Source of the DNA: Candidatus Anaerostipes avistercoris
GTDB taxonomy: Bacteria; Bacillota; Clostridia; Lachnospirales; Lachnospiraceae
Assembly (NCBI GenBank): GCA_019119895.1
Contig: DWWD01000042.1
Span: forward strand, 62,001 to 126,000
Direction: 5' to 3'
Length of the DNA: 64,000 nucleotides
Shown here: positions 37,159-45,303 of the stretch, piece after piece
Numbering within the stretch: position 1 is the stretch's first letter
Layout: each line of letters opens with the position of its first letter
Program-made: the position numbers and the translations under genes
Notes under the pieces: generated by a model
What the model saw: the letters and a program-made list of their open reading frames with translations, nothing else
What the model was told of the DNA's origin: nothing
The model's database searches: none

Positions 37159-37755
37159 ATGTCTATAAAAGCATATGATTTTTACAAAGATATCTGCGGT
37201 CTGCAGGACGAAAAATTTATACAGGAAATTGCAGACATAACGGAACGGAGATGCCTGAAGAAGGGTGAATTTGTGGTTCGAGTTGGAGAGGCGCTGAATG
37301 ATGTCTGCTTTCTGGAAACAGGGATTTCAAGAGGTTATTTGCTGGATGCCAGCGGCAGGGATATAACAGACTGCTTTAGTTTCCGGGGCGGTTCCGCGGT
37401 TATGCCGTTTTGCCAGATGGAATTGGATATTCCATCTCCCATGGCCATTGAAATGCTGGAAGACGGCAGTATTTTCTGTGTTCCGATTTCCGGCGTGATC
37501 AGACTGCAGAAAACTTATGCTGAGGTTACCATGTTTTATAATCGGCTGCTGATCCAGGCGCTGAATGAACATTGGAGACTGAAGCAGATATTAAATCAGT
37601 ATACTGCGATTCAGAGATATCAGTGGTTTCTGCAGGAATATCCGGGATTGATCGACCGGGTCAGCAATAAACATATTGCTTCTTTTATTGGAATGACGCC
37701 AGTGACCCTGAGTCGCCTGCGGAGAACACTCAGAGAGAATCAGGAACAGAAATAA
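37159..37755 (+). CDS. Crp/Fnr-family transcriptional regulator
   Basis: A 198-residue protein with an N-terminal cyclic-nucleotide-binding-type beta barrel (RRCLKKGEFVVRVGEALNDV, then FLETGISRGYLLD) and a C-terminal helix-turn-helix in the last 35 residues (SNKHIASFIGMTPVTLSRLR). The barrel lacks the Cys residues of Fnr iron-sulfur sensors at its N-terminus. The class is often an activator of nearby metabolic genes. glycerol dehydrogenase lies 121 bases downstream and has a good -10 without a clear -35, which would suit an activator. The effector is unknown. Confidence 0.85.
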   Translation: MSIKAYDFYKDICGLQDEKFIQEIADITERRCLKKGEFVVRVGEALNDVCFLETGISRGYLLDASGRDITDCFSFRGGSAVMPFCQMELDIPSPMAIEMLEDGSIFCVPISGVIRLQKTYAEVTMFYNRLLIQALNEHWRLKQILNQYTAIQRYQWFLQEYPGLIDRVSNKHIASFIGMTPVTLSRLRRTLRENQEQK

Positions 37756-37876
37756 CATGATAAAGGTAAATGGGGAGTATGCTGTAGAGTTCCAAATCCA
37801 GGGTTTTGTAGATTTTGTACAAGAGGTTTGATATAATTATAACAAACAAAAAACAAAACATGATGGAGGTGCGATT

Positions 37877-38968
37877 ATGGCAATGATAATAGGAAGTCCG
37901 ACTCGTTATATACAGGGAAAGGGAGAGATGAAGAATCTCTGTTCTTATGCGGGAAATTTCGGAAAGAAACTTTATGTTCTGACCAGCGCGTCCGGAAGAG
38001 GGCGGGTGGAGCCGTCGATCAAGGAAGGGCAGGGAGACTGCAGAATCATTTATGAGGTGTTTCAGGGAGAATGCAGCATGAATGAGATCAACCGTATCAG
38101 GAAAACAGCCGGACAGATTGGGTGTGACGTAATTGTCGGTATTGGCGGCGGAAAGATACTGGATACAGCGAAAGCCGTAGCATATTATATGGAAAAGCCG
38201 GTTATGATCGTACCGACGATCGCTTCTACAGATGCTCCGTGCAGCGCCCTTTCTGTTATTTACAGCGATGACGGTGTGTTTGAAAAATATCTTTTCCTGC
38301 CAGGCAGTCCGAACATGGTAATCGTAGATACGGAGATTGTAAGCAAAGCGCCGGCAAGGCTGCTGATTTCCGGAATGGGCGATGCCCTGGCAACCTATTT
38401 TGAGGCAAGAGCCTGCAGGCGTTCTGATGCTGTAAACTGTGTGGGAGGTAAATGTACTCTGGCAGCCATGAGCCTTGCCGAACTTTGCTATGATACACTG
38501 ATCAGCAGCGGAGTCCAGGCGATGACAGCGGTCAGAGAGGGAATCTGTACGAAAGCAGTGGAAAACATTATTGAGGCCAATACGTATCTTTCCGGAATCG
38601 GATTCGAAAGCGGCGGACTGGCTGGAGCCCATGCGATTCACAATGGACTGACTGCCATAGAGGAGACTCATTCGTTCTACCATGGGGAGAAGGTAGCGTT
38701 TGGGACACTGGTGCAGCTGGTTCTTGAGGATGCGGGAGAAGATGAGATTATGGAAGTGCTGGATTTCTGTATTGAAGTCGGACTTCCGGTTACATTAAAA
38801 GAATTGGGAATAACAGAAATTGTTCCGGAGAAAATCATGGAAGTGGCGAAACTTGCCTGCGCTCCGGAAGACACCATGGGCAATATGCCGTTTGAAGTGA
38901 CGGCGGATGATGTCTATGAGGCAATTCTGGGAGCCGATGCCCTTGGAAGATACTACAGCGAATCATAA
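37877..38968 (+). CDS. gldA: Glycerol dehydrogenase
   Basis: A 363-residue iron-containing-alcohol-dehydrogenase-fold enzyme that oxidises glycerol to dihydroxyacetone with NAD. The N-terminal half binds NAD (VIVGIGGGKILDTAKAVAYY near residue 92, and PTIASTDAPCSALSVIY near 116). Metal ligands are expected from the Asp in GMGDALATYFEA near 172 and the histidines in GAHAIHNGLTAIE and THSFYHGEKVAFG near 252-276. It follows GGAGGTGCGATT. TATAAT at 37832-37837 lacks a matching -35, suggesting activation, perhaps by the adjacent Crp/Fnr protein. Confidence 0.92.
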   Translation: MAMIIGSPTRYIQGKGEMKNLCSYAGNFGKKLYVLTSASGRGRVEPSIKEGQGDCRIIYEVFQGECSMNEINRIRKTAGQIGCDVIVGIGGGKILDTAKAVAYYMEKPVMIVPTIASTDAPCSALSVIYSDDGVFEKYLFLPGSPNMVIVDTEIVSKAPARLLISGMGDALATYFEARACRRSDAVNCVGGKCTLAAMSLAELCYDTLISSGVQAMTAVREGICTKAVENIIEANTYLSGIGFESGGLAGAHAIHNGLTAIEETHSFYHGEKVAFGTLVQLVLEDAGEDEIMEVLDFCIEVGLPVTLKELGITEIVPEKIMEVAKLACAPEDTMGNMPFEVTADDVYEAILGADALGRYYSES

Positions 38969-39013
38969 TACAAAACAGACAGGATATGGAGCAGGAGAGA
39001 CGGAAGTTTCTTC

Positions 39014-39091
39014 TGCTTTTTTTGGGCTTTTTGTCAGGAACGGAGAAAAAACATCTGGGAAGCTGAAAATCCGATATAGGAATAAGCAGGC
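39014..39091 (+). repeat. Dispersed intergenic repeat, copy 3 (5' half)
   Basis: The segment after gldA from TTTTTTTGGGCTTTTTG to CCGATATAGGAATAAGCAGG aligns with the first half of copy 2 at 28129-28250, which has GGGATATAGGATAAGCCAGA at the same place. The second half is lost or replaced by the inverted repeat at 39109-39139. Confidence 0.5.
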
Positions 39092-39108
39092 AGCAGAACA
39101 GGAGCGAA

Positions 39109-39139
39109 AATACTTTTTAAAATAGTTTTAAAAAGTATT
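39109..39139. promoter_or_regulatory. Perfect 14-bp inverted repeat overlapping a -35
   Basis: AATACTTTTTAAAA and TTTTAAAAAGTATT flank the trinucleotide TAG. The right arm runs into TTGACA at 39138-39143, the probable -35 for the VOC gene, so the element could be an operator or a terminator-like hairpin for gldA. Confidence 0.55.
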
Positions 39140-39209
39140 GACAAAATATAGGAAGAAGAGTACTCTGTTAGTGGTGTTAGAAATAATTACTTAGAGTATG
39201 GAGGATATT

Positions 39210-39593
39210 ATGGGAATTGAGCATGTTGCAATGTATGTAAAAGATTTGGAGGAAGCAAAGAGGTTTTTCGAGAAATATTTTGGGGCGCAGTCAAATGAGC
39301 TCTATCATAATAAGACCACGGATTTTAAATCTTATTTTCTGACCTTTGATCGGGGGTCCAGACTTGAAATCATGACGAAACCGGGAATGGAGGATCCTGA
39401 GAAATCTCTGGCGAGAACGGGGCTGATTCATATTGCTTTTCAGACAGGGAGCAAAGAGAAAGTAGACGCGCTGACAAAGCAGTTGAAGGAAGATGGATAT
39501 GAAGTTGTCAGCGGCCCGAGAACGACGGGTGACGGATATTATGAAAGCTGTGTGGTTGCCCTGGAAGGAAATCAGATTGAGATTACGGTATAG
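39210..39593 (+). CDS. VOC / glyoxalase-family protein
   Basis: A 127-residue protein of the vicinal oxygen chelate fold with two beta-alpha-beta-beta-beta modules: [20 protein letters not shown] at residues 3-22 and [20 protein letters not shown] at about 73-92. Metal ligands expected in this fold are His5, Glu53 (SRLEIM), His74 and Glu123 (QIEITV). It could be a lactoylglutathione-lyase-like or a resistance-type VOC enzyme; the substrate is not evident. GGAGG five bases ahead favours ATG 39210 over the earlier ATG 39198. The ROK regulator follows 20 bases downstream, probably in the same transcript. Confidence 0.85.
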   Translation: MGIEHVAMYVKDLEEAKRFFEKYFGAQSNELYHNKTTDFKSYFLTFDRGSRLEIMTKPGMEDPEKSLARTGLIHIAFQTGSKEKVDALTKQLKEDGYEVVSGPRTTGDGYYESCVVALEGNQIEITV

Positions 39594-39612
39594 TTAGAAA
39601 TGGGGGAATGAG

Positions 39613-40599
39613 ATGTCCTGCACATTTGAAATCAAACAGCTGAATCAGCAGCTGATCCGGGACGTTCTGCGCAGCGGAGAAATTTATACAAAGGCGGATA
39701 TCGGCAGAGAGACCGGACTTTCTCTGGCCACCTGCGGGACAATTCTGAATGAAATGCTGGCGGAAAAAGAAGTTTTGGAAACCAGCCGGCAGAAGTCCAG
39801 AGGAGGACGTCCGGCAGCGTGTTACCAGTATAATAAAGATTATTATCGTATGATCGGAATTTACGCGGATAATGGAAATGAATGCGGTCATCTGGGATAT
39901 GTTGTATACAACGCATTGGAAGAAGTCATCGAAGAGGGCAGGGAAGAAGTAGGAGAAGTCAGCCCGGAGGCCATGCTCGTGAGACTGGATCTTTTGATGG
40001 AGACCTATGAGAATGTCCGTGGGATTTCCGTGGGAATTCCGGGAATTGTGTCCGGCGGGAAAATCCTGAGCTGTGATATCGGGGCTTTGGAACGGGTGAA
40101 TCTGGAAGAGATGATCCGGGAGAAATATCAGGTGTATGTCAGCGTGAGCAATGATATGAATTATATTGCCTATGGAGCTTATGACAGACAGAACAGCGAA
40201 GAAGACCTGACAGTGCTTTATTTTCCGCAGAATCATTATGCCGGATGCGGAAGCATCGTCAATGGAGAGCTTCTCTGTGGCGCCGGACAAATGGCAGGAG
40301 AGTTATCTTATCTGTACCGGGCAGAGGGAATTCCGAGACCGGAGTCCGGCGGGAGCGGAGAACCGGCAGAGTTTCTGGGTAAAATCCTGATATATCTGAC
40401 AGCGCTGCTGAATCCCGCCAGAATTTTGATGATCAGTCATGATCCGGAACGAATTCCATGGAAAGAAGCTGCTGAGCTCTGCAGGGAAACTCTGGGGGAA
40501 GCTGCGGTGCCGGAAATAGAAATGACATCAGAATTTTATGAAAATTATATCCATGGTCTGGCGGCTCTGACGCTGCATGAGCAAAAATACCGGATATAA
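39613..40599 (+). CDS. ROK-family transcriptional regulator, degenerate sugar-kinase fold
   Basis: A 328-residue NagC/XylR-type protein: an N-terminal winged helix (KQLNQQLIRDVLRSGEIYTK, then DIGRETGLSLATCGTILNEM) followed by a ROK domain. GISVGIPGIVSGGK near residue 137 and the NDMNYIAYGAY stretch near 178 are kept. The ROK zinc signature (CGxxGCxE-type) is missing, as is the usual N-terminal phosphate loop DxGGTK, so kinase activity is unlikely. It may sense a sugar and repress a catabolic locus elsewhere. It is convergent with glmS across a shared terminator. Confidence 0.85.
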   Translation: MSCTFEIKQLNQQLIRDVLRSGEIYTKADIGRETGLSLATCGTILNEMLAEKEVLETSRQKSRGGRPAACYQYNKDYYRMIGIYADNGNECGHLGYVVYNALEEVIEEGREEVGEVSPEAMLVRLDLLMETYENVRGISVGIPGIVSGGKILSCDIGALERVNLEEMIREKYQVYVSVSNDMNYIAYGAYDRQNSEEDLTVLYFPQNHYAGCGSIVNGELLCGAGQMAGELSYLYRAEGIPRPESGGSGEPAEFLGKILIYLTALLNPARILMISHDPERIPWKEAAELCRETLGEAAVPEIEMTSEFYENYIHGLAALTLHEQKYRI

Positions 40600-40610
40600 A
40601 GAAGAATAAG

Positions 40611-40656
40611 AGAAAGAGAAGGTGCTGATCCGAAAAAATCAGCACCTTCTCTTATT
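40611..40656. terminator. Bidirectional terminator between the ROK gene and glmS
   Basis: AAGGTGCTGAT and ATCAGCACCTT form an 11-bp perfect stem over about 8 bases, with T-rich flanks on both strands. Confidence 0.85.
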
Positions 40657-40668
40657 TATATGGTAAGT

Positions 40669-42489
40669 TTATTCAACGGTTACGGATTTTGCCAGGTTTC
40701 TCGGCTGATCCACATCATATCCGCGGAAAACAGTCACATGGTATGCCAGAAGCTGGAGAGCAACGGTTACGCCGAATGTACCAAAACGGTCATCTACGTT
40801 CGGAACCTGAATCAGATCATCATAGATGCCTTCGTAGCTGCTCATATCTTTGTCTGTTACCATAATAACATGAGCGCCGCGGGCTTTTACTTCCTCTACG
40901 TTTGCCATCAGTTTCGGAAGTACATTTTCCTGGGTGGCGATGGCAATGATCGGAACGCCTTCTGTAACCAGTGAGATCGTACCGTGTTTTAATTCTCCTG
41001 CGCAGTATGCCTCAGAGTTTACATAAGAAATTTCTTTTAATTTCAGAGATCCTTCGCTGGCGATCGCATAGTCAAGACTTCTTCCGAGATAGAAAGCGGA
41101 GAATGTGTCTTTGATCTTTTCAGCGATGCCCTTGATCTTTTCATCCATTTCAAGAACCGGCGCTACGGTAGCGATGGCTTCCTGGAAATCGTCACAGTAT
41201 TTTGCCATTTCCTCATCTGTCATCATATTGTTGACTTCTGCCAGCTTCAATGCGATCAGATACATACCTGCACACTGTACAGAGAATGCTTTTGTGCTGG
41301 CTACGGCAATCTCAGGACCTGCATGGGTGTAAAGAACATAGTCGCTTTCACGGGCAATGCTGGATCCCTTTACGTTTACAATAGAGATTGTCTTTGCGCC
41401 TCTTTCATTTGCCAGACGGAGAGCTGCAAGAGAGTCAGCGGTCTCCCCGGACTGAGTTACCACGATAACCAGAGTGTGATCGTCCAGAATCGGATTCATA
41501 TAACGGAATTCAGATGATAATTCAACTGTCACCGGAATTCTGAGCATGGATTCGATCAGATGACGTCCTACTAATCCTGCGTGCATGGCAGTTCCGCAGG
41601 CAGTTACAACAACGCGGTTGATGCCTTTGAAAATGTCATCAGAAATATTATCCGCACTGAAATCTGCGCGTCCATTGTGAAGACGAGGCATTACTGTGTT
41701 CTGAAGCGCGTCAGGCTGTTCGAAAATTTCTTTCTGCATGAAGAAGTCGTATCCGCCTTTCTGTGCAGCTGTTGTATCCCAGTCTACATGAAGCATTTTT
41801 GGAGCAGCTTCTTCCTGATCCATCGTATAAAGCTTGATGCCGTCTTTTGTCATAACTACAATGTGTTCTTCAGGAACAACAAAATAGTCCTTGGAATATG
41901 GAAGCAGAGCCACCATATCAGAAGCAATGAAAGCGCCGTCGTCTGTAGAAACTGCTACCAGCGGGCTTGCGTTGCGCATGCAGTAAATTTTGCCCGGACG
42001 ATCTTTAAACATAATACAGAATCCATAGGCGCCGTCTAACTGCTGGTCTGCGGCTTTTAATGCTTTGAAAGGATCGCCGTCATATAAAGAATCGATCAGC
42101 ATAGCTGCAACTTCAGTATCTGTCTCGGAAACAGCTTCATAGCCTTTTTCTTTCAGAGCGGCTGCAAGTTCCTTGTAGTTTTCAATGATACCGTTATGGA
42201 TTAAAGTAACATTTCCGGCAACATGAGGATGAGCATTCGTATCTGTAACTCCTCCGTGAGTCGCCCATCTGGTATGTCCGATTCCGCATGTTCCGCTGAT
42301 GTCGTCTGCAAGAGAAGCTTTCTTGCGGAGTTCAGCAACCTTTCCTGTTGTCTTGACGATTTTTGTTCCGTTCTCCTGGCGGACCGCGATTCCTGCACTG
42401 TCATATCCGCGGTACTCCAGACGTTCAAGACCTCCGATCAGAATTTCAGCTGCCTGTAATTTGCCGGTAAATCCAATAATTCCACACAT
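40669..42489 (-). CDS. glmS: Glutamine-fructose-6-phosphate aminotransferase
   Basis: GlmS makes glucosamine-6-phosphate from fructose-6-phosphate and glutamine, opening the amino sugar route to UDP-GlcNAc. The 606-residue protein has the N-terminal nucleophile Cys in MCGIIGFTG, a class II glutaminase domain (GIGHTRWATHGG near residue 70), and two SIS domains (TACGTAMHAGLVGRH near 300, VVTQSGETADS near 345). It ends LAKSVTVE, the usual flexible C-terminus that closes the active site. AAGGAG lies before the ATG. A glmS ribozyme in the leader controls the message. Confidence 0.98.
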   Translation of the reverse strand: MCGIIGFTGKLQAAEILIGGLERLEYRGYDSAGIAVRQENGTKIVKTTGKVAELRKKASLADDISGTCGIGHTRWATHGGVTDTNAHPHVAGNVTLIHNGIIENYKELAAALKEKGYEAVSETDTEVAAMLIDSLYDGDPFKALKAADQQLDGAYGFCIMFKDRPGKIYCMRNASPLVAVSTDDGAFIASDMVALLPYSKDYFVVPEEHIVVMTKDGIKLYTMDQEEAAPKMLHVDWDTTAAQKGGYDFFMQKEIFEQPDALQNTVMPRLHNGRADFSADNISDDIFKGINRVVVTACGTAMHAGLVGRHLIESMLRIPVTVELSSEFRYMNPILDDHTLVIVVTQSGETADSLAALRLANERGAKTISIVNVKGSSIARESDYVLYTHAGPEIAVASTKAFSVQCAGMYLIALKLAEVNNMMTDEEMAKYCDDFQEAIATVAPVLEMDEKIKGIAEKIKDTFSAFYLGRSLDYAIASEGSLKLKEISYVNSEAYCAGELKHGTISLVTEGVPIIAIATQENVLPKLMANVEEVKARGAHVIMVTDKDMSSYEGIYDDLIQVPNVDDRFGTFGVTVALQLLAYHVTVFRGYDVDQPRNLAKSVTVE

Positions 42490-42599
42490 AATAAAAATCT
42501 CCTTATTTAATTTTCACAATCAAAGAAAAGAAAGCGTAATATTCTGCTTTCCTTTTGATTCAGTTCGTTTTTTCCTAATATCATATGCGGTTTTGCCCG

Positions 42600-42768
42600 G
42601 ATTATACTGATTTTGTTCCACAGTCACCTGTGGGTTTGTACAGCATATCACATAGACCGGGGCTACGGGAAAGCATCCGCCGAATCTTTCGATCACTTTC
42701 CTCCTCGTTAACCTTCCAATGGCAGAATGCCGTGTCCGTATCAGGAAGGTGCATGGCGCTTGATTCTC
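42600..42768 (-). ncRNA. glmS ribozyme (glucosamine-6-phosphate-activated)
   Basis: Reading the minus strand, the leader of glmS contains the ribozyme core blocks in order: the cleavage site A/GCGCC (between 42760 and 42759), then TTAACGAGG, AGTGATCGAA, TTCGGCGGATGC and CCCG, and a 3' hairpin CCACAG-GTGA-CTGTGG with a GNRA-type tetraloop. In Firmicutes this RNA cleaves itself when bound to glucosamine-6-phosphate, and the cut message is then degraded, giving feedback on cell wall sugar synthesis. Borders are approximate. Confidence 0.88.
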
Positions 42769-42868
42769 TCTAAACTCCTTTCTGTTTTCAATTTTGTCAG
42801 ATATTCAAAACCCAAAATAGCTAACGCTAGAATGTTATCACAGATGTATGCAGAAGTCAAACCTGGAA

Positions 42869-42892
42869 AAATATTTAATAAAAATTTAAGAA
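42869..42892 (+). repeat. Direct repeat A upstream of the LTA synthase-like gene
   Basis: AAATATTTAATAAA, then AATTTAAGAA. The same block recurs 112 bases downstream with about two or three changes. TTTAA occurs twice at 11-bp spacing inside the block, as in PhoP-type direct repeats. Confidence 0.5.
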
Positions 42893-42980
42893 AACAGGGA
42901 AAATAGAGAAATATTTGCGCGAAATGTAAAAAATGAGCAAAATTCAGGTTACAATTCTGGGGAAATTCATCCAGGCAGGT

Positions 42981-43004
42981 AAATATTTAATAAACTTTTA
43001 AGAA
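42981..43004 (+). repeat. Direct repeat B upstream of the LTA synthase-like gene
   Basis: AAATATTTAATAAA, then CTTTTAAGAA, directly before the predicted -35 at 43013. TTTAA is again at 11-bp spacing and is followed by GTTAAAA. Confidence 0.5.
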
Positions 43005-43012
43005 GTTAAAAC

Positions 43013-43041
43013 TGGATACTTCGCAGAGGGGATGGTATAAT
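43013..43041 (+). promoter_or_regulatory. Promoter of the LTA synthase-like gene
   Basis: TGGATA at 43013-43018, a 17-base spacer and a perfect TATAAT at 43036-43041. Confidence 0.55.
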
Positions 43042-43115
43042 ATTACGATGGTTAAGGTCAAAATAAGGGAAATAGGCCAATGTGGTTTGAAATTTTACGA
43101 TAGAAGGAGAAAACT

Positions 43116-45206
43116 ATGAGAACCTTTTTGAAAAAAATAAAAGGAGCGGGAAGAAAAATTGGAGCCGCAGGGAAAAAGATTGGAGCCATAGGAAAAAAAG
43201 CAGGACTTGTGATTGTGGATAAGCTGAGAAAGCATCCGATCATGTGCAATATCGTTCTGTCTATACTGATGGGTGTCATTCTGGAGACGCTGGGAAGACA
43301 GCGGTCTGACTTTTCCAGTATCCTGGATTTCGCGGACCAGAGAACGAGAATGTTCTTATATAATATACTCATTATCTTCCTGTCATATTCCATTGTGCTG
43401 GTGGTAAAACGGCGGCTGTTTACGTACATTGTCGTAACCCTGCTGTGGTCAGTCATCGGAATTGTCAACTGGATGATGCTGAATACAAGGAACACGCCGT
43501 TTACCTACGTAGACGTCACACTGCTGAAGTCTGTGCTGCCGGTTATGTCAAATTATTTTACGCCGATGGAGATTATATCGATGGGGGCGCTGATTCTGAT
43601 CGCTCTGGTTCTGCTGGTCGTGGCATTTATGTATCTGCCGATGGAGAAGAGGCTGAAAAGGAAAAGAGGATTTCTTCAGCTGATCGTGATCTGCGCAGCG
43701 TTCTCAGGAGTTACGGCGCTGGGATTTAAGACAGGCGATCTGACAGATCAGATCCACAACATTCTGCTGGCGTTCAATGACTACGGAACTTCTTACTGCT
43801 TTGCCATCACGGCCCTGAAAAATGGAATCGACAAGCCGTCAGATTATTCCCAGGAGAAAATTAAGAGCATAGAAGATCAGACGGATAAAGCCGTTGCAGA
43901 CATGGAAGAAAAGGAAAAAGAAAACAATGAGACTGTAAAGAAGCCGAATATCATATTCGTGCAGCTGGAATCTCATTTTGATATTACCCAGGTGAAAGGA
44001 GTTACCTTTAACAAAGATCCGCTGCCGAATTTCCATAAATATATGAAAGAATATTCTTCCGGACAGCTTTCCATGCCTTCCTATGGAGCAGGAACGGCGA
44101 ACTCAGAGTTTGAACTGATCACCGGCATGAATCTGGACCATTTTGGTGCGGCTGAGTATCCATATAAGACAGTGCTTCAGGATACCACCACGGAAAGTAT
44201 GGCAACAGTGCTGAAAGAACAGGGATATACGGCTCATGCTATCCATGACAACAGCGCGGCGTTTTATGACAGGGATATGGTATTTTCTCAGCTGGGATTC
44301 GATACATTTACAACGAAAGAAACAATGAATGTCCAGAAATGGACGGAAAACGGATGGGCGAAGGACGCTATCCTCACCGGCTGCATCAATGACAGTCTGG
44401 ATTCAACAGAGGGTCAGGACTATGTTTACTGTATTTCCGTACAGGGACACGGAGACTATCCGACAACGGAAGTCATCGAGAATCCGGATATCGTAGTGAC
44501 CGGCGGCATTGAGGACGAGGCAATGAAGAATAAGTATACTTACTATGCCAATCAGGTATATCAGATGGATCAGTTTGTTGGGGATCTGGTACATTCTCTG
44601 GAAAAACGTAATGAAGAGACGATTCTTGTTATGTACGGAGATCATCTGCCGAGTCTGAATATCGAAGACGAAAATCTGACTTATGGCAATAAATACGAGA
44701 CCAGTTATTTTATCTGGGACAACATGGGACTCAGCAAACAGGATGGAACAATCGAGGCGTATGATCTGGGATCTGAGATCCTGAAGAAATGCAATATTCA
44801 CAATGGCGTTATGAACAGTTTCCATCAGACAAGAAAAGGAACCGAGAACTATCAGGAAGATATGAAAAATCTTCAATATGATATGCTCTACGGAAAACAG
44901 TACGTATGGGATCAGGAAAACCCATTTACAGCTACAGATATAACGTTCGGCATCCGGGATCTGGAAGTGACGAAAGCATATGAAACGGATGACAGCGTTT
45001 TCATTGTCGGCAATAATTTCACAAACTATGCGGAGGTTTATGTGGACGATGTGCAGCTCAATACGACGTTCCATAATGAACATCTGCTGGAAGTGCCAAA
45101 GGATTCTCTGGAGGACGGGGACACATTCACCGTCAGCATTGTGAGCAGGGCTCCTAGGGTGCTGAGGACGTCGAAGCCATATTTATATAAAAATAGCGGA
45201 AATTAA
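43116..45206 (+). CDS. LTA synthase-family sulfatase-fold membrane protein
   Basis: A 696-residue polytopic protein: an unusual basic Gly/Lys-rich N-terminus, about five membrane segments within residues 38-210, then an extracellular alkaline-phosphatase-fold domain. Like LtaS it probably transfers glycerol-phosphate from phosphatidylglycerol to an anionic polymer. NIIFVQLESHFDIT near residue 276 gives the metal-binding Glu, SYGAGTANSEFELITG near 323 the nucleophilic Thr, and MYGDHLPSL near 507 the Asp-His pair. A beta-rich C-terminal domain of about 80 residues (DITFGIRDLEVTKAYETDDS onward) is extra compared with LtaS. Which polymer it makes is not known. Confidence 0.85.
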   Translation: MRTFLKKIKGAGRKIGAAGKKIGAIGKKAGLVIVDKLRKHPIMCNIVLSILMGVILETLGRQRSDFSSILDFADQRTRMFLYNILIIFLSYSIVLVVKRRLFTYIVVTLLWSVIGIVNWMMLNTRNTPFTYVDVTLLKSVLPVMSNYFTPMEIISMGALILIALVLLVVAFMYLPMEKRLKRKRGFLQLIVICAAFSGVTALGFKTGDLTDQIHNILLAFNDYGTSYCFAITALKNGIDKPSDYSQEKIKSIEDQTDKAVADMEEKEKENNETVKKPNIIFVQLESHFDITQVKGVTFNKDPLPNFHKYMKEYSSGQLSMPSYGAGTANSEFELITGMNLDHFGAAEYPYKTVLQDTTTESMATVLKEQGYTAHAIHDNSAAFYDRDMVFSQLGFDTFTTKETMNVQKWTENGWAKDAILTGCINDSLDSTEGQDYVYCISVQGHGDYPTTEVIENPDIVVTGGIEDEAMKNKYTYYANQVYQMDQFVGDLVHSLEKRNEETILVMYGDHLPSLNIEDENLTYGNKYETSYFIWDNMGLSKQDGTIEAYDLGSEILKKCNIHNGVMNSFHQTRKGTENYQEDMKNLQYDMLYGKQYVWDQENPFTATDITFGIRDLEVTKAYETDDSVFIVGNNFTNYAEVYVDDVQLNTTFHNEHLLEVPKDSLEDGDTFTVSIVSRAPRVLRTSKPYLYKNSGN

Positions 45207-45216
45207 AGAAAGAAGC

Positions 45217-45246
45217 TTGTGCAGTTTATACGGCGTATGCTATAAT
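45217..45246 (+). promoter_or_regulatory. Promoter of tig
   Basis: TTGTGC at 45217-45222, an 18-base spacer and a perfect TATAAT at 45241-45246. Confidence 0.6.
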
Positions 45247-45303
45247 GATTGAATGTTTGTGGAATTTACAAAATGATAATAATATTTAGGAGGATTCATA
45301 AAG

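Larger units (their letters stand above)
42790..43115. other. Divergent control region of glmS and the LTA synthase-like gene
   Basis: An A/T-rich spacer beyond the ribozyme, without an open frame. It carries the two direct repeats described separately, the promoter at 43013-43041, and near 42820 the near-palindrome GCTAACGCTAG. The glmS promoter must also lie here but no convincing hexamer pair was identified. Confidence 0.5.
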
